NCBI GenBank assembly: GCA_017472605.1
Contig: JAFUPV010000007.1
Span: 1-43,328, forward strand
Length of the DNA: 43,328 nt
Direction: 5' to 3'
From: Lachnospiraceae bacterium
Lineage (GTDB): Bacteria > Bacillota > Clostridia > Lachnospirales > Lachnospiraceae
Shown here: one piece after another, positions 7,418 through 14,213 of the stretch
How positions within the stretch are numbered: position 1 is the stretch's first letter
Layout of the letters: every line of letters starts with the position of its first letter
The notes under the pieces: model-generated
The model's input: the letters and a program-made list of their open reading frames with translations, nothing else
What the model was told of the DNA's origin: nothing
The model's database searches: none
Made by a program: the position numbers and the translations under genes

Positions 7418-7988
7418 AAACATCGTATTATGCGGCGTAGGCGGTCAGGGAACGGTACTGGCCTCCAAGCTGCTGGCGGCAGCCGCAATGGAGCGGGAGA
7501 TTCCGGTCATGAGCGCGGAGACCATTGGAATGGCACAGCGCGGAGGCAGTGTGTTCAGTCACCTGCGCATGGGCGACGATCTCTATTCACCGATGATCGG
7601 CAGCGGCAGTGCCGACGTGATCATCGGCTTTGAACCGGGAGAAACGGTGCGCATGCTCCCCTATCTGAAAAAAGGAGGTCATGTCATTGTAAGCAGCCGT
7701 GCCATCATGCCGGTAACGGCCTCCCTGAGCAAATCTTCCTACAGCAGTGAAACCATGCTTTCCTACCTGAAGGAACAGGTGAAAAATCTGACCATCGTAG
7801 ACGGAGATCTGGCCTGTCAGCAGATCGGCTCACCAAAAGTTCTGAACATGGTTCTTCTGGGAGCAGCGGCAAAGACAGGAGAGCTCGGCGTGACGCTGGA
7901 TGAGATTAAAGAAGTGATGAAAAAGAGACTGGCACCGAAGTTTCATGAGAAAAACCTGCAGGCGCTGGACTGGTATCAAAAGAATTAA
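7410..7988 (+). CDS. iorB: Indolepyruvate:ferredoxin oxidoreductase, beta subunit
   Basis: The 192-residue gamma-domain subunit of 2-oxoacid:ferredoxin oxidoreductases, which pairs with IorA. It opens with the family's nucleotide-like fold, MNKNIVLCGVGGQGT, and has AETIGMAQRGGSVFSHLR, the conserved segment contacting the active site. The frame is open further upstream inside iorA, but GGGAGGTG about 7 bases before ATG 7410 fixes the start, giving an 8-base overlap with the iorA stop. The gene is followed after 21 bases by the acyl-CoA ligase in the same operon. Confidence 0.95.
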   Translation: MNKNIVLCGVGGQGTVLASKLLAAAAMEREIPVMSAETIGMAQRGGSVFSHLRMGDDLYSPMIGSGSADVIIGFEPGETVRMLPYLKKGGHVIVSSRAIMPVTASLSKSSYSSETMLSYLKEQVKNLTIVDGDLACQQIGSPKVLNMVLLGAAAKTGELGVTLDEIKEVMKKRLAPKFHEKNLQALDWYQKN

Positions 7989-8009
7989 CGGACAGAAAGG
8001 ACGACAGCA

Positions 8010-9245
8010 ATGAGAATTTCAGAAGAACAGATCAGACAGGTAAACAAACAGATCGATGCTCTGGTATCTTCCGGCAGTTTCTACGGAAAAAAGCTGAAGG
8101 AAGCAGGAATTGAGCACATTTCAAGTTCCGAAGATTTTGAGAATCTTCCGTTTTCCGAGAAGAATGACCTGCGGGATGCCTATCCCCTCGGTCTGATGAC
8201 CGCACCGGAGAAGGATATTGTGCGAATCCATTCCTCTTCCGGAACAACAGGACTTCCGGTCATCATCCCCTACACAGCCAAGGACGTGGACGACTGGGCG
8301 ATCATGTTTAAGCGCTGCTACGAGATGGCCGGCATCACCAACATGGACCGCATTCAGGTAACGCCGGGCTATGGTCTCTGGACTGCCGGAATCGGTTTCC
8401 AGAACGGCGCAGAAAAGCTGGGCGCCATGGTAATCCCCATGGGACCGGGAAACACAGACAAACAGCTGCAGATGATGATGGACATGAAGAGCACGGTTCT
8501 CTGTTCCACCTCCTCCTATGCGTTGCTGCTGGCAGAGGAAATCGAAAAGCGAGGAATCAAGGATCAGATCCACTTGAAGAAGGGCGTGATCGGTTCGGAG
8601 CGCTGGGGCGAGAAGATGCGCCAGCGGATTTCCAATGAGCTGGGAATTGAACTTTATGATATCTATGGCCTGACCGAGATCTATGGACCGGGTATTGGAA
8701 TCAGCTGTAAGCACGACTGCGGCATGCACTACTGGGATGACTACATTTACATCGAAATCATCGACCCGAAGACGGGAAAGAATGTACCGGATGGTGAATT
8801 CGGTGAGGTCGTAATCACCACACTGGTAAAGGAAGGCGCGCCGCTGATCCGCTACCGCACCCATGACATGTCCCGCATCATTCCCGGAACCTGTCCATGC
8901 GGAAGTCCGTTCCCGCGCCTTGATGTGATTGCGGGAAGAACCGATGACATGATGAAGATCAAAGGTGTTAATGTGTTCCCGAACCAGATCGAAGAGATTC
9001 TTGCCGGCTTCCCGGAGGTATCCAGTGAGTATCAGATCCGCATCTCCCACCTAGACGGAAAGGACACCATGCGTATCTATGTCGAGACCAACGGAAGCGT
9101 TGATTTCCAGGATTTGGCAAAGCGGATTGCAGCCACTGTCAAGAGTAAGATCGGATTTACGCCGCTTGTTAAGGTAGTCGAAATCGGTCTGCTGCCAAGA
9201 AGCGAAAAGAAGACGAAGCGCGTCATCGACGAGCGTTACGAATAA
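8010..9245 (+). CDS. paaK: Phenylacetate-CoA ligase (aryl acetate-CoA ligase)
   Basis: An adenylate-forming enzyme joining phenylacetate (or indoleacetate and related aryl acetates) to CoA with ATP. The phosphate-binding loop HSSSGTTGLP lies at about residues 74-83. YDIYGLTEIYGPG is the adenine-binding motif and RYRTHDMS with GRTDDMMKIKGVNVFP is the hinge and C-terminal PaaK domain. At 411 residues it is slightly shorter than the usual 430. Next to iorAB it makes sense as the reversible partner: IorAB yields aryl acetyl-CoA and the ligase, running backwards, could release aryl acetate and make ATP. That direction is inference; substrate specificity is not visible. Confidence 0.93.
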   Translation: MRISEEQIRQVNKQIDALVSSGSFYGKKLKEAGIEHISSSEDFENLPFSEKNDLRDAYPLGLMTAPEKDIVRIHSSSGTTGLPVIIPYTAKDVDDWAIMFKRCYEMAGITNMDRIQVTPGYGLWTAGIGFQNGAEKLGAMVIPMGPGNTDKQLQMMMDMKSTVLCSTSSYALLLAEEIEKRGIKDQIHLKKGVIGSERWGEKMRQRISNELGIELYDIYGLTEIYGPGIGISCKHDCGMHYWDDYIYIEIIDPKTGKNVPDGEFGEVVITTLVKEGAPLIRYRTHDMSRIIPGTCPCGSPFPRLDVIAGRTDDMMKIKGVNVFPNQIEEILAGFPEVSSEYQIRISHLDGKDTMRIYVETNGSVDFQDLAKRIAATVKSKIGFTPLVKVVEIGLLPRSEKKTKRVIDERYE

Positions 9246-9332
9246 GCTTCTGTGTGATGGACGCAGATTGCAAAAGAGCAGGACTGCGGCAGCTCTGCAG
9301 AAATACATTCACAGAGCGCAGGAAAAGGAAGT

Positions 9333-9381
9333 ACAGTGCAGGCTATAACGATTCACAATAGCCTGCACTGTTTTTCTTTTT
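9333..9381 (+). terminator. Rho-independent terminator of the ior-paaK operon
   Basis: ACAGTGCAGGCTAT and its exact complement at 9358-9371 enclose an 11-nt loop and are followed by TTTTTCTTTTT. The remaining sequence to 9530 holds nothing I recognise. Confidence 0.95.
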
Positions 9382-9534
9382 CCGGAGCGTTCCGCATAAA
9401 TGACAGCAACGGCGAATGATTTCGGAACTGTCACCCGGCCTCCAGTGAAAGACAGGATATGGCTGGTTATTCCCATCATCCGCTGGATATTTTCAGAACG
9501 GACGGATAGGATAGACAGACGGAAGGAATTTTGA

Positions 9535-9563
9535 TTTACACATGATCTCAGGTGCGCTATAAT
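9535..9563 (+). promoter_or_regulatory. Promoter of the acyltransferase gene
   Basis: TTTACA (9535-9540), 17 bp, TATAAT (9558-9563). Transcription should start near 9570, which rules out the upstream in-frame start at 9552 for the next gene. Confidence 0.8.
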
Positions 9564-9620
9564 GAGAACATGCTGCATGATGCCGGACAATTGGTGCAGA
9601 AACGGGAGGAGAAGCAGAAG

Positions 9621-10499
9621 ATGAAATTATATATCAGTGAAATTTGCCGGGAACTGGAATTTCCGCAGGAGGCTGCCGAGGCGATGCTGTCCGCATGGGA
9701 TGCGCTGGAACAGTGCGGACAGTCTGAGGTCTACCGCAGAATTCTGGCGGAATACGAACAGGATTACAACAGAAATCTTCGAAGCGGAATCAAAGAAGTG
9801 GATGAGGCAGCAGCAGCGGCAAAGGTAAACCGCTATACGGCGGAACTGCTTCTGTTTCTGCTCCTGACCAGACCGCTTCGTATCTACTATGAAAATCGTG
9901 GAATTCCAATGGAAATCTGGCATGATTCCTGCATGGATCTTCACTGGAAGCTGATGGAATGCAGGCAGATTCATGGAGTCTGGGGCAGCTTTGTCGCATG
10001 GTGGTTCCCCGGCTTTTTTGATCTGACCCGATTTGCCCTTGGCCGTTTCCAGTTTGAACTGATTGATTTCCCTGCCGAATATGAAGCTTCGGGCAGAACG
10101 AAGCCGGAAGGAATGACCAGAGCAATCAATGTTCACATCCCGTCCTGCGGTCCGCTGAAGCGGGAGGAATGTCTGGAGTCCTACCATCAGGCTGCGGAAT
10201 TTTTTGCCGATGCGTTTCCCGGTGAGAACGTGGCCTTCTGCTGCGAGTCATGGCTGCTGTTTGAACCGCACCGGGAATTTCTTGCAGCGGATTCCGGAAT
10301 TGTTACATTCATGAATGACTATGATATTTTCCTGCAGGAGAAGAGTGATGACGACCTGTGGCGCGTCTTCCACTGTGAGTACCATGGAGAGCCGGAAACA
10401 CTGCCGGAAGATACACAGCTGCAGAAAGCCTATAAAGCCTGGCTGGCAGCCGGGAAAGAGCCCGGATACGGGTATGGAATATTCTACAAAAATAAGTGA
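9621..10499 (+). CDS. Acyltransferase-domain protein (NAT_N / GNAT_C type)
   Basis: A 292-residue cytoplasmic protein of a family common in Lachnospiraceae that pairs an N-terminal helical domain (NAT_N) with a GNAT-like C-terminal domain. Recognisable segments are WHDSCMDLHWKL, GSFVAWWFPGFFDLTRFALGR in the middle, then NVHIPSCGPL and CESWLLFEPHREFL, which are the usual GNAT_C strand and helix. Acyl donor and acceptor are unknown for the family. GGAGGA at 9605 precedes ATG 9621 at a fitting distance and the promoter lies just upstream. A pyrophosphatase-like gene follows after 24 bases, so the two are probably co-transcribed. Confidence 0.8.
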   Translation: MKLYISEICRELEFPQEAAEAMLSAWDALEQCGQSEVYRRILAEYEQDYNRNLRSGIKEVDEAAAAAKVNRYTAELLLFLLLTRPLRIYYENRGIPMEIWHDSCMDLHWKLMECRQIHGVWGSFVAWWFPGFFDLTRFALGRFQFELIDFPAEYEASGRTKPEGMTRAINVHIPSCGPLKREECLESYHQAAEFFADAFPGENVAFCCESWLLFEPHREFLAADSGIVTFMNDYDIFLQEKSDDDLWRVFHCEYHGEPETLPEDTQLQKAYKAWLAAGKEPGYGYGIFYKNK

Positions 10500-10523
10500 T
10501 AGGAACAGAAATCCGGGGGGCGA

Positions 10524-10925
10524 TTGGAAGTGAAACTGAAGGAATGCGCAAAGGAAGAAGAAAGCACAAAGACAGAAGGAAAACAGAATCCGGAGTTCTG
10601 GAAGATGCTGGATTATCTGGTGCAGGATTCAGAACTTGTCATTGACCGTCCGAAGGGATCTGCTCATCCCAGATATCCGGACTTTATCTATCCGCTGGAC
10701 TATGGATATCTGAAAAATACCGCTTCCATGGATGGAGACGGAATTGATGTCTGGGTCGGCTCCATGGGGGAGCGGCAGATTGATGCAGTCATGTGTATTG
10801 TTGATCAGGCGAAAAGGGATTCGGAGATAAAGATTCTGATTGGGTGTACAGAGGAAGAGAAGGAAATGGTATATCGGACGCATAATGAGACGGAATATAT
10901 GAAAGGGATTATGATTCGGAGGTAA
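10524..10925 (+). CDS. Inorganic pyrophosphatase-like protein
   Basis: A 133-residue protein resembling family I inorganic pyrophosphatases but shorter than the usual 170-220 residues. Visible family features are DRPKGSAHPRYPDFIYPLDY (substrate-binding Lys/Arg and Tyr) and DGDGIDVWVG, which has the DxDxxD metal ligands. The C-terminal part, with another Asp/Lys site in full-length enzymes, is reduced. The start is uncertain: TTG 10524 lies very close to GGGGGG at 10515-10520, while GTG 10530 has better spacing. It follows the acyltransferase by 24 bases. Hydrolysis of pyrophosphate is the family role; a hydrolase of another phosphate ester is possible. Confidence 0.72.
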   Translation: MEVKLKECAKEEESTKTEGKQNPEFWKMLDYLVQDSELVIDRPKGSAHPRYPDFIYPLDYGYLKNTASMDGDGIDVWVGSMGERQIDAVMCIVDQAKRDSEIKILIGCTEEEKEMVYRTHNETEYMKGIMIRR

Positions 10926-10963
10926 CCAGACTGCTGCGGATACATGAGATGGGGACAGATATG

Positions 10964-11170
10964 GGTATATATATTTTGACAAGCATGTTTCCAGGTGGAT
11001 TCAATCAGGAAACCGCCGACCTGTTTCGCAAATGGATAATAAAGAGAAAGAAGTTTGCATTTGCAGCGTCAGAGTTTGAAAAAATTCACGAGAAAACGGA
11101 CCGTTATTTCGAATTCTTTCGAAAAATATTTCAAGAATTAACAAAGGAAAAGGATAATTATGGAGATTAA
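10964..11170 (+). pseudogene. Truncated type 1 glutamine amidotransferase-like (peptidase S51) gene
   Basis: From ATG 10964 about 68 residues can be read. MGIYILTSMFPGGF, KKFAFAASEFEKIHEKTDRY and a following helix resemble the N-terminal third of the peptidase E / type 1 glutamine amidotransferase-like family as found in related gut clostridia. The reading frame then stops inside the start of the next gene. The catalytic Ser region and everything after it are missing. An 11-base overlap with the GH113-like gene suggests that a deletion joined the remnant to its present neighbour. It may still be translated and couple translation to the downstream gene. Confidence 0.55.
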
Positions 11171-12143
11171 AGGTTTTACTTATGGATATGATGGAACAAG
11201 GGGCGATTTTCGCTCAGAGGGCGGCATTCGGTCGCAGGAGCTTTTGTATCAGACGGGAGTAAACTGGATCTGTCTGGCTGTTGTCTTCAATCAGGAGACC
11301 GCCCACAGCACTTCCATCGAGTTTGATTTCGCAAACAGCATCACGGACCGGGATATTATTGCTGCCGTGGAGCGGGCGCATCAGAACGGCGTGAAGGTGT
11401 GCTTAAAGCCCATGGTGAACTGCAAGGACGGTGTGTGGCGTGCTTACATTAATTTCGCAGATGCAGATTTTGACGGAAATGATCTTTACTGGGATAAGTG
11501 GTTCAAAAGCTATGGCGATTACATGAAATATTATGCGGAACTGGCAGAAGAGACCGGCTGCGAGATGCTCTGCATTGGCTGCGAGATGTGCGGAACAGAG
11601 CGGAAGGAAAAGCACTGGAGAAAGCTGATCGCCGAGATCCGAGCCATTTACTCCGGAAAGCTGATTTATAACACCAATCACGGCCATGAGGATGATGTGA
11701 AGTGGTTTGACGCGGTGGACTATGTGGGTACCAGTGCATATTTCCCGGTGGCGCAGGAAGGCGGCGCTTCGGTGGAGACGATGAAGGCGAGATGGGAAGC
11801 AATCCGTGAGGAAATGTATCAGGTGCATCAGAAATGGAACAAGCAGATCGTTTTTATTGAAATCGGCTGCCGCAGCGCGTTTGGCTGTGCGACGATGCCG
11901 TGGGATTTTTCACACAAGAATCTGCCGCATGATGAAGAGGAGCAGGCGAACTTCTATGAATCCTGTCTGTCCGTGTTCGCAGATGAACCCTGGTTTGCCG
12001 GCGCGTTCTGGTGGGACTGGAGCACCTTCATTTATGATACGAGGGAAGAAGCCGCGGCGGATCATGGATTTAATATCCATTTGAAGAAGGCGGAAGAGGT
12101 GCTGAAGAAGTGGTATGCGAAGAAATCTCCGTCCTTTTCGTAA
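11160..12143 (+). CDS. Glycoside hydrolase, GH113-like (beta-mannanase/mannosidase)
   Basis: A 327-residue TIM-barrel glycosidase without signal peptide, so cytoplasmic. The opening KGFTYGY and the pattern GVKVCLKPMV, then CIGCEM and IVFIEIGCRS, fit family GH113 of clan GH-A. The likely acid/base is Glu142 (in GCEM) and the nucleophile Glu234 (in FIEIG). FAGAFWWDWS is the usual last barrel strand. Many homologues are labelled 1,4-beta-xylanase, but GH113 members studied act on beta-mannan and manno-oligosaccharides. The ATG at 11160 lies in AAGGATAATTATGG after a weak ribosome site. Its last 74 bases overlap the convergent 4Fe-4S gene. Confidence 0.82.
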   Translation: MEIKGFTYGYDGTRGDFRSEGGIRSQELLYQTGVNWICLAVVFNQETAHSTSIEFDFANSITDRDIIAAVERAHQNGVKVCLKPMVNCKDGVWRAYINFADADFDGNDLYWDKWFKSYGDYMKYYAELAEETGCEMLCIGCEMCGTERKEKHWRKLIAEIRAIYSGKLIYNTNHGHEDDVKWFDAVDYVGTSAYFPVAQEGGASVETMKARWEAIREEMYQVHQKWNKQIVFIEIGCRSAFGCATMPWDFSHKNLPHDEEEQANFYESCLSVFADEPWFAGAFWWDWSTFIYDTREEAAADHGFNIHLKKAEEVLKKWYAKKSPSFS

Positions 12144-13011
12144 AGGTATGTGACAACGCCTGCGCAGGACAGGCTTTGATACATGCGCCGCACCGGATGC
12201 ATTCGGCGGAATTGGGATTCTTTGCCGGATTGACGTTCATCGGGCAGATGTGGGCGCAGAGTCTGCACTCCGTACACCGTTTGGGATCGACCCGGTGACG
12301 GAAAATCGCCACCCGGTTGAAGAAGGAATAAATCGCGCCAAGCGGGCAGATGAATTTGCAGAAGGGGCGGTAGATCAGGATGGACGCAAGGATTGTAAGG
12401 ATCAGAATCGCGTTTTTCCATGCATAGAGAAAACCGATGGTGTTCTGCAGGGCTTCGTTCAGAAAGACAAGGGGCAGTCCGCCTTCCAGTGTACCGGCAG
12501 GGCAGATCAGCTTGCAGAACCAGGGGGAGCCCTGGCCCAGGATGTCAACTGCGTACAGCGGAAGAAGGATTACAAAAATCAGAAGAATCAGGTATTTCAG
12601 TTTGACAAGAACCTTTTCTCCCGGTACATATCGGATTTTTTTAAAAAATGGAATCTTGTGAAGCAGCTCCTGAATCAGACCGAAGGGACAGAGGAAACCG
12701 CAGACGAAGCGGCCCATGAGAGCTCCGATCAGGAGAAAAAATCCTGCCAGATAGAAGGAAAATTTGAAGTTCCGGCTGCCAAGGACGGCCTGCAGGGCGC
12801 CGATGGGGCAGGAGCCGAGGGCGCCGGGGCAGGAGTAGCAGTTGAGTCCGGGGACGCAGAGCTGTTTCAGCTTTCCGGTATAGATTTTTCCGTAGAGGAA
12901 ACCGGTCAGATAGCTGTTGGTCAGCAGAGCCCAGACAAGCTGTATGGCATGACGTTTCTTTTGTGTGGTATGGTGCGTTTTTGCACCGTGTTTTTTCTTA
13001 TCCAATTCCAA
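12070..13011 (-). CDS. 4Fe-4S membrane protein (NapH/YccM/CcdA-partner type)
   Basis: A 313-residue integral membrane ferredoxin. About five hydrophobic segments carry the paired cysteine motifs typical of NapH/NosR/YccM proteins: NCYSCPGALGSCPIGA, FVCGFLCPFG, FCKLICPAG and FCKFICPLGA. Two ferredoxin sites follow, CTECRLCAHICP and CIRCGACIKACP. The start is TTG 13011, inside the end of the CXXC mini-gene, with GGAG four bases upstream. Proteins of this type pass electrons between the membrane and redox partners. Together with the thioredoxin-like lipoprotein upstream this suggests electron supply for thiol or peroxide reduction outside the membrane. The C-terminal end overlaps the GH113-like gene tail to tail. 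Confidence 0.9.
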   Translation of the reverse strand: MELDKKKHGAKTHHTTQKKRHAIQLVWALLTNSYLTGFLYGKIYTGKLKQLCVPGLNCYSCPGALGSCPIGALQAVLGSRNFKFSFYLAGFFLLIGALMGRFVCGFLCPFGLIQELLHKIPFFKKIRYVPGEKVLVKLKYLILLIFVILLPLYAVDILGQGSPWFCKLICPAGTLEGGLPLVFLNEALQNTIGFLYAWKNAILILTILASILIYRPFCKFICPLGAIYSFFNRVAIFRHRVDPKRCTECRLCAHICPMNVNPAKNPNSAECIRCGACIKACPAQALSHTFTKRTEISSHTTSSAPLPPSSNGY

Positions 13012-13147
13012 TACACTCCAGACAGATGCGGATTGCTTTTTCCAGAACGACTTCGTGTTCGCCGCGAAGGAGCGTTCCGGTCAGCAGGAAGACGAGGGAA
13101 ACAGCGAGGAGAACCAGAGCGGTTCGATGTTCTTTCAGCCGGTTCAT
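12998..13147 (-). CDS. CD1871A-type CXXC mini-protein
   Basis: A 49-residue protein. One membrane helix (ALVLLAVSLVFLLTG) near the N terminus is followed by LRGEHEVVLEKAIRICLEC and the end IGIG. The pattern of a short membrane anchor, an acidic stretch ending in VVLEKAI and the final CLECIG matches the CD1871A family of CXXC-motif proteins of clostridia. Its ATG overlaps the stop of the thioredoxin-like gene (ATGA), and its end overlaps the TTG start of the 4Fe-4S gene by 14 bases, so the three are translationally coupled. A membrane dithiol relay between the other two is a reasonable inference. Confidence 0.78.
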   Translation of the reverse strand: MNRLKEHRTALVLLAVSLVFLLTGTLLRGEHEVVLEKAIRICLECIGIG

Positions 13148-13989
13148 TGCAGGGACTCCTTTTCCGTTGCGGTTGGTTTTGCAGAATCTGCCGCATCAGG
13201 GGTTGGTTTTGCGGAATCTGCCGCATCAGGGGTTGATTTTGCGGAATCCGCCGCATTCGATTGTGATTCTGCCGATTCCGCTGCCGATGCTTCTGCGTTT
13301 ACAGGCGTTTCAGCGGAAGTGGAACGGACATTGGATAGTTCTTTTTCGATGATTGCCTGCCACTGCTCTTTGTCACGGCTGCCGACGTAGGAATCGCCGA
13401 CGATGACGCCGTTTTTGTCAACAAAGAAGGTTTCCGGGATGGAATAGACGTCCATGAGAACGCTGAGATACAAATTGACATCCGGCATGATGAAGGGGTA
13501 CTCCGCGCCGGTCAGTTCCGCCAGCGTCAGAGCAAGCTCCAGCCGCTCCTGATTGATTTCGCCGGTTTCGTTGACATCCAGAATGATTCCGACAATCTGA
13601 AATTCTTCCGGGTCATATTCCTTATCCAGCTCGGCCAGGTGCGGAATTTCATTGATACATGGGCCGCACCAGGTGGCAAAGATGTTCACCATGGTCAGTT
13701 CGGAGTTGGCAAAAATTTCTTCGGTAACCGGATTGCCGTTCACATCACAGGTGGAGAAGGCGCCGATGGTTTCAGGTTCCGGGACTGGTTCGGAGGTTGC
13801 TTCAAAAGAAAGCTCTTCTGCCGAAGACTCTTCGGCAGTTGACGGAACGGAACTGGTTTCCAGCCGTGAAGTTTCTTTGGAATCTGTATTTTTACTGCCG
13901 CATCCGGTCAGCAGACTGGTGCAGAGCAGTCCGACACAGAGCGAAGCGGCGGCTGTGATTCGAATGGAACGATGATTTCTGTTTCTCAT
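13144..13989 (-). CDS. TlpA-like thioredoxin-fold lipoprotein with C-terminal repeats
   Basis: A 281-residue exported redox protein. ATG 13989 is preferred over 14022 because AGGAG stands 8 bases before it. Residues 1-30 form a lipoprotein signal (LLTGC, modified Cys30), followed by a Ser/Glu-rich linker. The AhpC/TlpA-type thioredoxin domain has the active site TWCGPC (Cys108, Cys111) and the cis-Pro region SIPETFFVDKNG. The tail after about residue 240 is three near-identical 10-residue Ala/Asp/Ser/Lys/Pro repeats. It is the first gene of a three-gene operon with the CXXC mini-protein and 4Fe-4S protein, a likely extracytoplasmic thiol-reduction system. Confidence 0.9.
   Translation of the reverse strand: MRNRNHRSIRITAAASLCVGLLCTSLLTGCGSKNTDSKETSRLETSSVPSTAEESSAEELSFEATSEPVPEPETIGAFSTCDVNGNPVTEEIFANSELTMVNIFATWCGPCINEIPHLAELDKEYDPEEFQIVGIILDVNETGEINQERLELALTLAELTGAEYPFIMPDVNLYLSVLMDVYSIPETFFVDKNGVIVGDSYVGSRDKEQWQAIIEKELSNVRSTSAETPVNAEASAAESAESQSNAADSAKSTPDAADSAKPTPDAADSAKPTATEKESLQ
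13166..13257 (-). repeat. Three 30-bp tandem repeats in the TlpA-like gene
   Basis: Three in-frame 30-bp units encode AADSAKPTPD-like decapeptides at the C terminus. The first two units differ at one base and the third is more diverged. They probably form a flexible wall-spanning tail; copy number is likely to vary between strains. Confidence 0.85.
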
Positions 13990-14047
13990 AAATGGAATCT
14001 CCTGTTGTTCTTCTTCTGCCATGCGGCTGCATCGCAGACCTGAAAAC

Positions 14048-14057
14048 AGTATACCAT
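14048..14057 (-). promoter_or_regulatory. Extended -10 promoter of the redox operon
   Basis: On the reverse strand TGGTATACT, a TGn-extended -10 box, with no good -35. It lies about 60 bases upstream of the lipoprotein start. Confidence 0.5.
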
Positions 14058-14213
14058 AGATTGGTGAAATTTGAGTGAAGAAATTTTAACCAGTCCATCC
14101 TTTTGAAAAGAAGAAATCCGGTTTGCCAGGGGACAGGCAGATGACAGGCGAATCCGCAAAAAGAGGATGGACAGGGGCTGTTTACAAAAGAAAAGGAAGC
14201 GAGGGTATTTTGC

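Noticed and set aside
12250-13236. Long forward-strand frame opposite the redox operon
   Set aside because: It is antisense to three genes with strong family motifs and its translation resembles no protein family.
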